Source of the DNA: Syntrophomonas wolfei subsp. methylbutyratica
GTDB taxonomy: Bacteria; Bacillota; Syntrophomonadia; Syntrophomonadales; Syntrophomonadaceae
Assembly: GCF_001570625.1 (NCBI RefSeq)
Contig: NZ_BBQT01000001.1
Location: forward strand, 301,999 to 365,998
DNA length: 64,000 nt
Direction of reading: 5' to 3'
Shown one piece after another: positions 9,482 to 17,173 of the stretch. A program made the translations under genes and the position numbers. The number at the start of each line of letters is the position of its first letter. Position 1 is the first letter of the stretch. The notes beneath the pieces were generated by a model. That model did no database searches. It saw only the letters and a program-made list of their open reading frames with translations, and was not told the DNA's origin.

Positions 9482-9676
9482 GGGAAAATGCTATCTTTGC
9501 TATTTTCCCTAAGCTTTTCACTTGGGACACGGGGACAGGTCCCTTGTCCCAGAAACTGTTCGCTCTTCTTACTAACCCCCCATGGCCACAACCTTAATAG
9601 TGACACCCACAGGGTCGAACACCAGGAGTACCCGCAGGGTGAGAGCCACAACCATTGATGAAAAGTGGGTTAGGTG
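9482..9676. repeat. Hairpins plus family B/A core repeat between FNT gene and spoIIE
   Basis: Three pieces are visible in the 490-bp gap 9336-9825. GGGAAAAT/ATTTTCCC arms lie at 9482-9509. A GGGACA...TGTCCC hairpin related to family C lies at 9523-9551. A mosaic copy at 9567-9676 carries AACCTTAATAGTGACACCCA, CACCAGGAGTACCCGCAGGG and GATGAAAAGTGGGTTAG. No coding potential. Confidence 0.55.
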
Positions 9677-9680
9677 AGCA

Positions 9681-9711
9681 AAAAAAAAGGAGACTCGATT
9701 TCGGAGTCTCC
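9681..9711 (-). terminator. Rho-independent terminator of FNT gene
   Basis: On the minus strand GGAGACTCCGAAATCGAGTC closes to a perfect GGAGACTC/GAGTCTCC stem followed by nine T. It lies 115 nt after the stop codon of the formate/nitrite channel gene. Confidence 0.88.
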
Positions 9712-9825
9712 ACTGCTAGATAGCATTATATTAGCCAGCTATGGAATCATAGCTGATTTATCCATACAGGGTTATGCAAAATGAAACATTCAGCCCATCC
9801 AAGGATGGATTGTACGGGGAAAAAA

Positions 9826-10707
9826 TTATTTTTTCAAATAAATAAACCAGTAGAACATAGCTACAAATATAGAGCCGCCTACAATATTCCCCAATGTTAC
9901 CGGAATAAGATTGGCATTGATAAAATTGCCATAGGTGAAGAAAGCAGTTACCTGCTCCGCAGTCATATTAAAAACTGAAACAGCCGTTCCATCTGCCCCT
10001 ATCTTGGTGGCAGCTGCTACCAGTTCGGGGTTGTTCTGAGCAATGGTAATACCCATGGGAATAAAGAACATGTTGGCGACGCTATGCTCAAATCCGCTGG
10101 ATACGAAGGCCATGATGGGGAAGAAGATGCCAAAGATTTTTCCAATAATATCTTTGGAAGCAAGGGCCACCCATACGGCCAGGCAAACCAGCCAGTTACA
10201 ACCAATAGCCCGGCAAAATGCTTGTCCCCAGGTTAATGACATTTTAGCTTTGGCAATGCCCAGGGCTTTTATTCCATGGGCACTGATTGCGGTGGCAACA
10301 GCACCATCACCCCAGAATCCACCATAAAAAATGATATATACTAGCAATACTGAACCTACAAAGTTGGCCAGAAAAACAATCACCCAGTTTTTAAGTAATC
10401 CGCCCCAGGTGGATTGTCCATTCAAAGAGGAAATACAACAGAACATACAGTTGCCGGTAAATAATTCGGAACCGGCAATAACAACCAGCATCAGGCCTAC
10501 GGAGAAGACTGCTCCAAACAGGAACTGTCCGCCCGAGGTATCTGAGGCTGCCATCGAGCCTATCTTGGTAGCCAGGTTAGCTCCGAATCCAATATATACG
10601 CCGGCCAGGATTCCCAAAACAAACATTTTTATAATTGGCAATTCACATTTCGCTTTACCCGCATTCGCTGTAGCCACGGCAATTTCGGCTGGAGTCAGAA
10701 AATTCAT
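9826..10707 (-). CDS. Formate/nitrite transporter family (FNT) channel
   Basis: A 293-aa integral membrane protein of the FocA/NirC/FdhC family: pentameric channels for formate, nitrite or related small anions. Seen: the family N-terminus NFLTPAEIAVATANAGKAKC, six hydrophobic segments, and the motif SSGFEHSVANMFFIPMG with the central pore His. Formate versus nitrite cannot be told from this reading; a syntrophic or fermentative host would favour formate. ATG at 10707 was chosen because it begins the conserved N-terminus; an in-frame ATG at 10749 lacks a ribosome site. Monocistronic, with its own terminator. Confidence 0.92.
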   Translation of the reverse strand: MNFLTPAEIAVATANAGKAKCELPIIKMFVLGILAGVYIGFGANLATKIGSMAASDTSGGQFLFGAVFSVGLMLVVIAGSELFTGNCMFCCISSLNGQSTWGGLLKNWVIVFLANFVGSVLLVYIIFYGGFWGDGAVATAISAHGIKALGIAKAKMSLTWGQAFCRAIGCNWLVCLAVWVALASKDIIGKIFGIFFPIMAFVSSGFEHSVANMFFIPMGITIAQNNPELVAAATKIGADGTAVSVFNMTAEQVTAFFTYGNFINANLIPVTLGNIVGGSIFVAMFYWFIYLKK

Positions 10708-10848
10708 TAGCTTATTCACTCTCCCTTTGTTATTGTAATCCTCGAACATAGCAAATAGATACCAAATTCTCTAGTATTTTTGCCGTTATTGCAAAATACC
10801 TTTTCTATAGCGCTGGAATTGATGAAGATGTCCCAGCAAGAATCAAGA

Positions 10849-10887
10849 TTATATTCCGGGACCTGTTAAACCCGACCGGAATATAAT
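10849..10887. promoter_or_regulatory. Long inverted repeat upstream of FNT gene
   Basis: Perfect 12-bp arms ATTATATTCCGG / CCGGAATATAAT around a 15-nt loop that itself contains GGG/CCC. It lies about 140 bp upstream of the FNT start. On the minus strand no T run follows, so it looks more like an operator or leader structure than a terminator of any gene seen here. Confidence 0.45.
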
Positions 10888-10929
10888 TTTCTCTTGTGCT
10901 TCGTTCTTCCCTCCTTCCTTTTTGTTCCC

Positions 10930-10959
10930 AGTAACTGTTAAGCTCCTCGAACAGTTACT
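10930..10959. promoter_or_regulatory. Second inverted repeat upstream of FNT gene
   Basis: Perfect 10-bp arms AGTAACTGTT / AACAGTTACT separated by 10 nt, a spacing that suits a dimeric regulator. It lies about 225 bp upstream of the FNT start and about 160 bp downstream of the ppx-like stop. Apart from the two palindromes, 10708-11121 shows nothing recognisable. Confidence 0.45.
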
Positions 10960-11121
10960 TTAACAATACTCAAGTATGCTTCTCTCTCGTCTACCATACC
11001 CAAGTTTATTGCCCTGAAGAATGAAGAATAACTCCCAACCTTTCCTTTTCTACAAAAATTGATAAAAACCTGCGCGGAAAAATTAATTATTTCTATCCGT
11101 TATATTAATCATAATATTATA

Positions 11122-11991
11122 TTATGCCAAACTCCAGATAACCCCGTCCAACAAGTCGCTTTCGCTAACAATGATTTCTCCTTTTTCTAATATATCCATT
11201 AATAATAAGATTATCCGGGTTCCCCAGGGAATAATATCGGCTCGTTCCGGCTGCAAACCCGGCAAACGCCGGCGAAGACTCAGGGGCATTCTTTCCAGCA
11301 TATTATAGATATCCGCAATTTCTTCTCGCTTTAAAAGCTGCCCATGAACCAGGCTGGGATCGTATTGCACCAGGGAGTGTTTAATAGCTGCCAGAGTGGT
11401 TGCAGTTCCCCCAGCCATAACCAATGGATGGGGAGCAAAGTCTTTTTTGTGAAAGGCCAGAGGGGACATCACAGCGGTTATTTCAGTAATTTTCAAGTTC
11501 TGTTCCATAGCCCTTACTGCTCCCAAAGGAAGAGATAAGAATATAGGTTCTGCTCCTCCTTCTAGAATCAATTCCAGGCTTCCCCCACCCAAATCCGCTA
11601 CCAGCGGTGACTCCAAAGAAGGTAATCCCCGGCTTACCCCCAGGAAGCTCAGCCGGGCTTCCTCCTCGCTGCTTATTACCTGAATCTGCATCGCGGTTTT
11701 TTCCCAGGCTCTCCCCAGAAATTCTTCCTGGTTTTCGGCTTCCCGCAAAGCACTGGTAGCTACCACCCGGTAACAGTCTACTGCCTTTTCTTCAACGGTG
11801 TTTTTGAAAGCCTCCAAACAATATATGTTCCGTTCTATAACATCCTTCCGGATACGAATAGTGTTTTTGAGGCCTTCCCCTACCCGGGTAGTCCTGGTTT
11901 CACGGTGAAGTGGGTGCAATCCTTCCGGGCTGACATCAGCTATCAGCAAACGGCAGGAGTTGGTTCCAATATCTATAGCTGCACAACGCAA
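11122..11991 (-). CDS. Ppx/GppA family phosphatase
   Basis: Exopolyphosphatase/pppGpp phosphatase of the actin-like ASKHA fold, 289 aa. Seen: phosphate-1 motif CAAIDIGTNSCRLLIADV, then VVATSALREAEN, IQVISSEEEARLSF, the ADLGGGSLEL phosphate-2 motif, and MAGGTATTLAAI. The TTG at 11991 is preceded by AAGGAG at a 9-nt spacing and places the ATPase motif at the N-terminus as in the family. The short (about 300 aa) form lacks the C-terminal HD-like domain of E. coli Ppx. Which phosphate substrate it uses is not clear. Confidence 0.92.
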   Translation of the reverse strand: MRCAAIDIGTNSCRLLIADVSPEGLHPLHRETRTTRVGEGLKNTIRIRKDVIERNIYCLEAFKNTVEEKAVDCYRVVATSALREAENQEEFLGRAWEKTAMQIQVISSEEEARLSFLGVSRGLPSLESPLVADLGGGSLELILEGGAEPIFLSLPLGAVRAMEQNLKITEITAVMSPLAFHKKDFAPHPLVMAGGTATTLAAIKHSLVQYDPSLVHGQLLKREEIADIYNMLERMPLSLRRRLPGLQPERADIIPWGTRIILLLMDILEKGEIIVSESDLLDGVIWSLA

Positions 11992-12023
11992 TAAGTCAAA
12001 CTCCTTTTCATCAAGTAAGACTT

Positions 12024-12122
12024 GCTTCAGGTGGAGTTTTAACCTCCACCTGAAGCTTAGCCGCACTTATCCAGGGACTTAGTCGCTCTTACTCCCGCCT
12101 ATAGAGGCGGGAGTCTTAGAGC
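12024..12122. mobile_element. Twin-hairpin remnant resembling an IS200/IS605-type end
   Basis: Two strong hairpins about 30 nt apart: GCTTCAGGTGGAG / CTCCACCTGAAGC (13-bp arms, 12024-12056) and CTCCCGCCT / AGGCGGGAG (12092-12113), the second extended by flanking CTCTTA and CTTAGAG. Between them is AGCCGCACTTATCCAGGGAC. The layout is reminiscent of transposon-end RNA structures from IS200/IS605-like elements, but no tnpA or tnpB is present. The element sits directly upstream of the Ppx/GppA ribosome-binding site. Confidence 0.45.
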
Positions 12123-12136
12123 GAGTTAGTCATCGG

Positions 12137-12166
12137 ATAAAAAAGCACTTCCTGCGGGAAGTGCTT
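12137..12166 (-). terminator. Terminator of the S1-domain gene
   Basis: Minus strand: AAGCACTTCC stem closing on GGAAGTGCTT with a 4-nt loop, followed by TTTTTTAT. It sits about 20 nt after the stop codon of the S1 gene. Confidence 0.88.
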
Positions 12167-12184
12167 CCTGTTGTCTGCTAGATA

Positions 12185-12643
12185 TTAATTAAAGCGGTTA
12201 CGCTTCCTGGGTTCCATTTTATTCTTAAGCGGCTGCATTCTCTCATCGCTTTCTTTAAGAAACTTGGCAATCTTGTCATCCAGACTTATCGGGGTACTGG
12301 CGCCCTTACCGATAGGGCTATTATTGTAGCGGTTACCTGCAACATTGCTGCTGCTCCGGTAATTCCTCTCAAAAGCCTTGGGTTCACTTTTCGGGGGAGG
12401 GGATACCTGCTTTATCGAAAGCCCAATCTTTTTCCCCGCAACATTGAGTACCTTAACCTTGACACTTTCGCCTTCTTTGATAAAATCCTTAACATCTTTT
12501 ACATAGGTGTCGGCTATCTCGGAGATGTGAACCAGCCCAACCACACCTCCTGGAAGTTCAATAAATGCTCCAAACTTGGTGATTCCCTGTACCTTTCCTT
12601 CCATTATGCTGCCAGGTACAATATTAGTTTGTTCAGTAGGCAT
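12185..12643 (-). CDS. S1 RNA-binding domain protein (YabR-like)
   Basis: 152 aa. Residues about 8-78 are one S1/OB fold: GSIMEGKVQGITKFGAFIEL, VGLVHISEIADTYVKD, VKVKVLNVAGKKIGLSIKQ. The C-terminal half is basic and low in complexity and ends KNKMEPRKRNRF. B. subtilis YabR, also next to divIC, is the counterpart; it is thought to bind RNA or ribosomes, and its exact function is not settled. ATG at 12643 was chosen; the upstream TTG overlaps the GAGGGGG ribosome-binding site itself. Confidence 0.9.
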   Translation of the reverse strand: MPTEQTNIVPGSIMEGKVQGITKFGAFIELPGGVVGLVHISEIADTYVKDVKDFIKEGESVKVKVLNVAGKKIGLSIKQVSPPPKSEPKAFERNYRSSSNVAGNRYNNSPIGKGASTPISLDDKIAKFLKESDERMQPLKNKMEPRKRNRFN

Positions 12644-12724
12644 AAAGCTAAAGAGCCCCCTCAAAATATACTATTTCAATTGTATAAAATGCCCATGCAG
12701 TAGTCAACAGCAAAGGGGGGTTAA

Positions 12725-13021
12725 TTATGGTCTTTCTTCCTTGAGGGGAATAATGATTTTTTCTCCTTTTTTTACCATACCCAATTGCTCGCGAGCGATT
12801 TTCTCAACCGCTACTGCGCTATCCATCTCTATTAGTCTAGCTTTCAGTTCCTGGTTCTTCTTTTCCAATTCTTTTTTTTCCTGCTCCAGCCTGTGTCGTT
12901 GCCCATCCATTTGGTAAATGATTTTTAGTTTGGGAGCAACTATCATAAGCATAAGGCCGCATAAGACTCCGATAAGCAAAAATCTCCATATGCCCTTGCG
13001 TTCCAGCTTATTCTTCGCCAT
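12725..13021 (-). CDS. divIC: Septum formation initiator, DivIC/FtsB family
   Basis: 98-aa bitopic membrane protein. A short basic N-terminus, one membrane helix (about 12-32), then a coiled coil (RHRLEQEKKELEKKNQELKA) and the family end VEKIAREQLGMVKKGEKIII. DivIC joins FtsL and DivIB at the division septum. It sits between yabQ and the S1 gene as in Bacillus. Confidence 0.9.
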   Translation of the reverse strand: MAKNKLERKGIWRFLLIGVLCGLMLMIVAPKLKIIYQMDGQRHRLEQEKKELEKKNQELKARLIEMDSAVAVEKIAREQLGMVKKGEKIIIPLKEERP

Positions 13022-13173
13022 CCTCTTCTTCTCCCTTGAAAATGCCCGGTGTATCTCCGGGAAGTATAATTACTACTTCATAATCTTTGGACCGAGCCCG
13101 GCTAAATAGAGTATCTGTGGACAATTTTATTATTCGGGGTACGATGGCTAAATTCCTGCCAGGGGAAAAATTT

Positions 13174-13602
13174 TTAATTCTCACTATCGCCCGGGGGCGG
13201 AGTTTTACCTTTGCCTTTTTGGGTTTTCCAATAGCAGGAGAGGCGTAAAAAAGGGCTTCTAATAGCTCGGGCCAGCCCGGAAGAAAACTCTACACTTCCC
13301 TGGGCAGCACGAGAAAGGATGGGGGTCATGTACCGCGACAGATAACGGAAATAGATAGCGATCCCACAGGCCAGGGCCAGGAGAACATAGAGCCGCATTT
13401 CCGCTCCGTTTATCAGCAGAAGAAAGACAAAAACAATTAAAAGGAGAATAATCCATAGTATCAAATCGATTAAGTATAGCCAATACCGGCCTATCCTGGC
13501 TTTTCTAACGGTTAAGTGATAATAATGAAAAAGACCTCCGCTGAATATGCCCAGTATCAGAGTCAGGAAAAAAGCTTTTAGCTGGCCCAAAAGCACGGAC
13601 AA
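13174..13602 (-). CDS. yabQ: Spore cortex biosynthesis protein YabQ
   Basis: About 142 aa with four hydrophobic segments; the family is required for cortex formation and is made in the mother cell under sigma E. Identification rests on size, topology (FFLTLILGIFSGGLFHYYH at the start, IDLILWIILLLIVFVFLLL in the middle) and position between yabP and divIC. The TTG at 13602 lies 5 nt after GGAGGGGGAG; GTG at 13596 or an ATG at 13620 are alternatives. Confidence 0.85.
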   Translation of the reverse strand: MSVLLGQLKAFFLTLILGIFSGGLFHYYHLTVRKARIGRYWLYLIDLILWIILLLIVFVFLLLINGAEMRLYVLLALACGIAIYFRYLSRYMTPILSRAAQGSVEFSSGLARAIRSPFLRLSCYWKTQKGKGKTPPPGDSEN

Positions 13603-13640
13603 AAGGCACTCCCCCTCCATGCTGCATTAATGGTCATTTA

Positions 13641-13910
13641 TTATTTGAGCAAGCGGTTGATAATACTTTTTCCTTTAGCCTTGATATCGGTACCGGGAGC
13701 CTTGTACTCGATAATGTCTATATTGCCTTCCAGGGCCACCCGGCCTTGCTCCAGGTTCAGGGTGCCAATATGCAAGTCCTGGCCAATTATGTAGATGTTA
13801 CCCTGTTCGCTTTCAAGAATTATTTTTTCTTCATCAAAATTATTAACATTTTTAATTCCGGTAAGTTCCATATTCCTGCGGTTGCTCAATTTAATGGAAT
13901 GTTCCGCCAT
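13641..13910 (-). CDS. yabP: Sporulation protein YabP
   Basis: 89 aa, beta-rich, YabP/YqfC family. Seen: the N-terminal SIKLSNRRNMELTGIKNV, the NFDEEKIILES core, and IYIIGQDLHIGTLNLEQGRVALEG, a family hallmark. It is a mother-cell sporulation protein needed for cortex synthesis and forms a pair with yabQ. The ATG has GGAGGCGGG upstream. Its usual neighbour yabO is now about 3 kb away, across the accessory island. Confidence 0.93.
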   Translation of the reverse strand: MAEHSIKLSNRRNMELTGIKNVNNFDEEKIILESEQGNIYIIGQDLHIGTLNLEQGRVALEGNIDIIEYKAPGTDIKAKGKSIINRLLK

Positions 13911-13939
13911 TTAGCCCGCCTCCTTAATATAATGGTCTA

Positions 13940-13972
13940 TGAAAAAATATGCGAGCCAGAGCATATTTATTC
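13940..13972 (-). terminator. Possible hairpin with T run before yabP
   Basis: Minus strand AAATATGC / GCATATTT arms (8 bp) around TCTGGCTC, with the T run continuing. It would end transcripts leaving the island just before yabP, implying that yabP-yabQ have their own promoter in 13911-13945. Confidence 0.45.
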
Positions 13973-13991
13973 CTCATATGGAATTTGGGTC

Positions 13992-14011
13992 TGACGAAGG
14001 GACGGGGTTAA
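13992..14011 (+). repeat. Left terminal inverted repeat of the accessory island
   Basis: TGACGAAGGGACGGGGTTAA. Its reverse complement recurs at 16902-16921 with a single mismatch (19 of 20). The pair brackets everything between yabP and yabO that is absent from the Bacillus order. Confidence 0.75.
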
Positions 14012-14045
14012 TTACGGGATGGAAGCTGGCCCTCCCGCCTCCAGG

Positions 14046-14330
14046 CTATTTAGCAAGCAACGGGTCAAGGTTCATCCGTTGCCATTTATATATACCCTTG
14101 CTTGCAACTCCAAATTCGGCAAGCATGGCACGGTTTACCATTACCGCAGTTCCGTCCCGCGTATATACCTCGATGGGATATGGAAAAAACTCGATGATCT
14201 TTGAGAACAGCTCTTCCTGCCCCAGAACAGCCTGAAAGGAGGCCTGAAGCATATTAAGTCTTTCCTGCTTTGAATCACGTGCGTTTTCTATGTTCCCCAT
14301 AGTTTCCCAAACCCCATGACTTAATAACAT
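14046..14330 (-). pseudogene. PAS-domain regulator stub
   Basis: 94 aa, starting 12 nt after the stop of the AlbA_2-TPR gene. Residues about 25-80 read as the first half of a PAS sensor domain (SKIIEFFPYPIEVYTRDGTA, VMVNRAMLAEFGV), then the frame ends in KWQRMNLDPLLAK without the rest of the PAS fold or any output domain. Either a truncated sensor kinase/regulator left at the island edge or a stand-alone mini-PAS protein; truncation seems likelier. Confidence 0.6.
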
Positions 14331-14342
14331 TATAGAATATTA

Positions 14343-16325
14343 TCATGTTCTGTCCAAATGCCTTAGCTCTTCTTGAAATCTTTTTTCTTCCGGCAATAAA
14401 TCAATAGCTCTGTAATATGCGTTTTTCACATCTCCCATAGGTGCTTTCAACCATTTCAGCACCCTCCCCAAATCACGCCATGCCCATGCGTGACGCATAG
14501 GCGGGGCTTCCATTTGAATTACCCGTTCCAGTAAATCGCGGGCCTCCATTAATAAGCGACGATTTGTATCCCGCCGGTAATTATCTTTTCCGCTTCTGTT
14601 AATCCACAAATTACGAGCGATATCTATTTTCGTTTGAGCAAACTCATGCAAAGCCCGCACATCGGAAAGAACTGAATCACCGGCCCGTTCAAAATAATTG
14701 TGTGCCATCTTTTGATTTCCTAATCGACGAGCTAAAATCGCTGCATCAAAAGCATCAGCCGATGACAATAAAGTCGGTAATTGTTTCATTAAGGCTTTTG
14801 CTTTTTCAGTTTGTTTTTGATCCACATATACATTTACCAAGGTATTTAAGACATAAGGATATGCACTTTTTGAGCCTTCTGATTTAAAAGCTTCAAATAC
14901 ATCTTCTGCTTTTTGCAGGTTTTGATTCTCTCCATAAATACGCATTAATTCAGCACTTAACATGGCCGAACCTGGAAGGAAGCGCCACGCTTCTTCAACT
15001 CTATTGACAGCTTCTTTGTTTTTTCCCAATGCGCGAAGATGCGCCGCGTCTCTAAGAGCAGTTATAGCTACATATTCCGGATGGGCGGGCAGAACAGCTC
15101 TAAAGTATGTTCTATCCGGATCAAATTCAAACCGTGGTTCGGGAGAACCATTTTGATTCATTACTGCAAAAACTTTTTTCAGCCCCGTTCCCCGACCCTC
15201 GGCAAGGCGCAATTCTTTCAGAAATTCACCGATTAACCGGTTGCGAGCAGGTACCGGTGGAATCGACGCGCCGGGTTTGAGATGCTCCGGCTGAATACCC
15301 GGTACCGGTCCGGGATAATTTATAACTTCCATACGATCGGGATACAAATATATTTTTATCGGTTCGTAGACACCTTCGTAACTCCTGTGATAAACAGCGT
15401 TTACTAAGGTTTCTCTAAGGGCGGGGATCGGATAACTCACCCAGCCCCGTATACGAAATGAGTCATCCTGTTTCTCCAGGTGTTGAGTTGAAATATTCTC
15501 AAGATATCTTAAACCATCGCGAATTTGTTCATGAATACCCCCGCGAAATATCCTTTCTTCCTGAACATTTCCCGTAGCATCGGCAGAGAATTGAACAACT
15601 TCAATACGTACGCCGGGGAACCATTTTTCGGGATCATCTGAAAACAGAAGCAACCCTGCATTAACAGGAATATCATGACCATTGGCGCGCGCAGAAATTC
15701 TCATCCGTCTGTATATTTCAGCCGAATCCGGTTCATCCAATAAACCGCTTCGCACATCACGTAAAAATTCCCTTACTTTGACCTCACGCAGGTCTTCAAT
15801 ACGTGCATCCTGGGCTCTACGACTATCGAAAGGAACACGCGCAGTAAGCTGGAGAAGCTGCTGCAACATGCCATTTTTTTCTGCATCAACAGTCTCCGAG
15901 CCTATTCTTATCCAGTACTTCTTTTCACCCCTTGGCCCATCAGGAGCCCGGTGCGGCCGGACATCACTGCCTGGCACCCATAGTACCAGAATCATCCTGT
16001 CATCCAAGACTTCCGGAGAAAATACCGGTTGGTATTCCGGGTCAATACGATTACAATTGCCGCGAATCCATCTTTGAATATGATCAATCTGTTCCGGCAT
16101 TATTCCTTTGGGGGGCATAATTGCGACACCGTTCTCTTCTTCGACTCCAATGATTATATATCCACCATTTAAATTATGAAGATCATTGGAGAATGCACAT
16201 ATGGTCTTTAGGACTTGATAACCTGTAGTGTCTTCATCCCAACCACCTTTAAACTCTACGCGAGCCGATTCAACTGAACGAAAAAATATTATATCATTTA
16301 TGTTTATCGGAAGAATAGACCTCAT
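14343..16325 (-). CDS. AlbA_2/Schlafen-type putative ATP-binding protein with TPR tail
   Basis: 660 aa. Residues about 15-135 are an AlbA_2 (Schlafen AAA_4-like) domain: ESARVEFKGGW, TICAFSNDLHNLNGGYIIIG, then LVLWVPGSDVRPHR. About 215-345 and 360-412 match the COG2865-type regulator layout with a GHKL-like piece: ALRETLVNAVYHRSY, YPDRMEVINYPGPVPG, LAEGRGTGLKKVFAVM. Residues about 425-645 are helical TPR-like repeats (ALGKNKEAVNRVEEAWRFLP, DLLERVIQME, VKNAYYRAIDLLPEE). The TPR fusion is unusual for this family. The start ATG has AAGGAG at 7 nt. Related proteins are transcription regulators or parts of defence loci; which applies here is unknown. Confidence 0.85.
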   Translation of the reverse strand: MRSILPININDIIFFRSVESARVEFKGGWDEDTTGYQVLKTICAFSNDLHNLNGGYIIIGVEEENGVAIMPPKGIMPEQIDHIQRWIRGNCNRIDPEYQPVFSPEVLDDRMILVLWVPGSDVRPHRAPDGPRGEKKYWIRIGSETVDAEKNGMLQQLLQLTARVPFDSRRAQDARIEDLREVKVREFLRDVRSGLLDEPDSAEIYRRMRISARANGHDIPVNAGLLLFSDDPEKWFPGVRIEVVQFSADATGNVQEERIFRGGIHEQIRDGLRYLENISTQHLEKQDDSFRIRGWVSYPIPALRETLVNAVYHRSYEGVYEPIKIYLYPDRMEVINYPGPVPGIQPEHLKPGASIPPVPARNRLIGEFLKELRLAEGRGTGLKKVFAVMNQNGSPEPRFEFDPDRTYFRAVLPAHPEYVAITALRDAAHLRALGKNKEAVNRVEEAWRFLPGSAMLSAELMRIYGENQNLQKAEDVFEAFKSEGSKSAYPYVLNTLVNVYVDQKQTEKAKALMKQLPTLLSSADAFDAAILARRLGNQKMAHNYFERAGDSVLSDVRALHEFAQTKIDIARNLWINRSGKDNYRRDTNRRLLMEARDLLERVIQMEAPPMRHAWAWRDLGRVLKWLKAPMGDVKNAYYRAIDLLPEEKRFQEELRHLDRT

Positions 16326-16401
16326 CGCTAATCTCCTTAAAGTAATCGGAACCAATATAAGCAATACCACTTTCTATTTAATAAGAGTACCATATTATAA
16401 A

Positions 16402-16525
16402 TTGATGCCTGCAAAAAGTCATCTTTCAAAATTAACACCGCCATATCTAGTATAATGGTGAGGTTTTGAATCCCCTATGTAGCGTTGAGTATACCTGGAA
16501 ACAGGTTTTTTGCAGTAGCATCTAA
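16402..16525. repeat. Family A MITE-like repeat, short variant
   Basis: Ends TTGATGCCTGCAAAAAG and TTTTTTGCAGTAGCATC are inverted relative to each other. The right 40 bp (ACCTG, GTATACTCAACGCTAC in reverse complement) recur near 20993-21033. It lies just upstream of the AlbA_2-TPR gene. Confidence 0.6.
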
Positions 16526-16606
16526 ATTTAATATTATATTTTTGTCCTAACCTGATGCCAAATATGACTTAATTAAAATAATATACTATCATAATATAGT
16601 AAGGTC

Positions 16607-16900
16607 AACCTACGAAAACCCCCTTCTTTCGCATTATCTGACCAGATTGAATGTTTTGAAGCGCCGGGATCTCTCCTGTCGAGAAATCAGCGGGGTTAAA
16701 TTTGAAGGTAATGGTTACAGATTTACTAAAGCTATAGCTGGATTTACCATCAACAGTGAAATTATAGATATTGCTGCCAGCATTGAACCCGGATGGATAT
16801 CTGGATAAAATATATTGAAAAAGTGATAGTAAGAAGGTAATGTTTTCCCCACTAAATTTAAGAGGGGCTATGCTGAAAATTGAAGTTTCAACACAGCCCC
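16607..16900 (-). pseudogene. Remnant of a secreted/surface protein
   Basis: An open frame with no start codon, entering from the island's right edge and ending at TGA (16607-16609). It reads in part YPSGFNAGSNIYNFTVDG, SYSFSKSVTITFKFNPADFS and TGEIPALQNIQSGQIM, a beta-rich pattern like the Ig/SLH-type surface proteins of Clostridia. No signal peptide or start survives. The family assignment is weak; the decayed state is clear. Confidence 0.4.
16865..16900 (-). terminator. Hairpin downstream of hup-yabO
   Basis: Minus strand GGGGCTGTGTTGAAA pairs with TTTTCAGCATAGCCCC (two mismatches or wobbles). It follows the S4-protein stop by about 30 nt. The T run is weak (TCTTAAATTT), so this is a possible terminator or the inner palindrome of the island end. 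Confidence 0.5.
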
Positions 16901-16901
16901 T

Positions 16902-16921
16902 TTAACCCCGTCCCTTCATCA
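16902..16921 (-). repeat. Right terminal inverted repeat of the accessory island
   Basis: TTAACCCCGTCCCTTCATCA, the reverse complement of the repeat at 13992-14011 with one mismatch. It ends 8 bp from the yabO stop codon. Confidence 0.75.
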
Positions 16922-16929
16922 AGCTCAAC

Positions 16930-17172
16930 TCATTCAATAATTCGGTAAAGATTCCCGGCATCTGCTGCCTTTATATTTTCCTTAATATCCAGAACCTCAT
17001 AAACAAGCGTTTTCTCTCCCATACGCAGGGTAATTATATCCCCAATCTTTACTTCACTGGATGGCTTGGCTACCCTGCCGTTTAGCAAAGCCCTCTCGCT
17101 CTCAGCAAAATCCTTGGCCAGGGTTCGCCGCTTAATTATCCGTGATACTTTTAGATACTTGTCCAAACGCAT
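16930..17172 (-). CDS. rqcP: S4-domain RNA-binding protein (RqcP/YabO)
   Basis: 80 aa, almost wholly an S4 domain: MRLDKYLKVSRIIKRRTLAK, LLNGRVAKPSSEVKIGD, VYEVLDI. B. subtilis RqcP (YabO) binds the 50S subunit carrying peptidyl-tRNA and helps RqcH add alanine tails in ribosome quality control. The ATG follows the hup stop directly (TAA then ATG, 1 nt apart), indicating co-translation with HU. Confidence 0.93.
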   Translation of the reverse strand: MRLDKYLKVSRIIKRRTLAKDFAESERALLNGRVAKPSSEVKIGDIITLRMGEKTLVYEVLDIKENIKAADAGNLYRIIE

Positions 17173-17173
17173 T

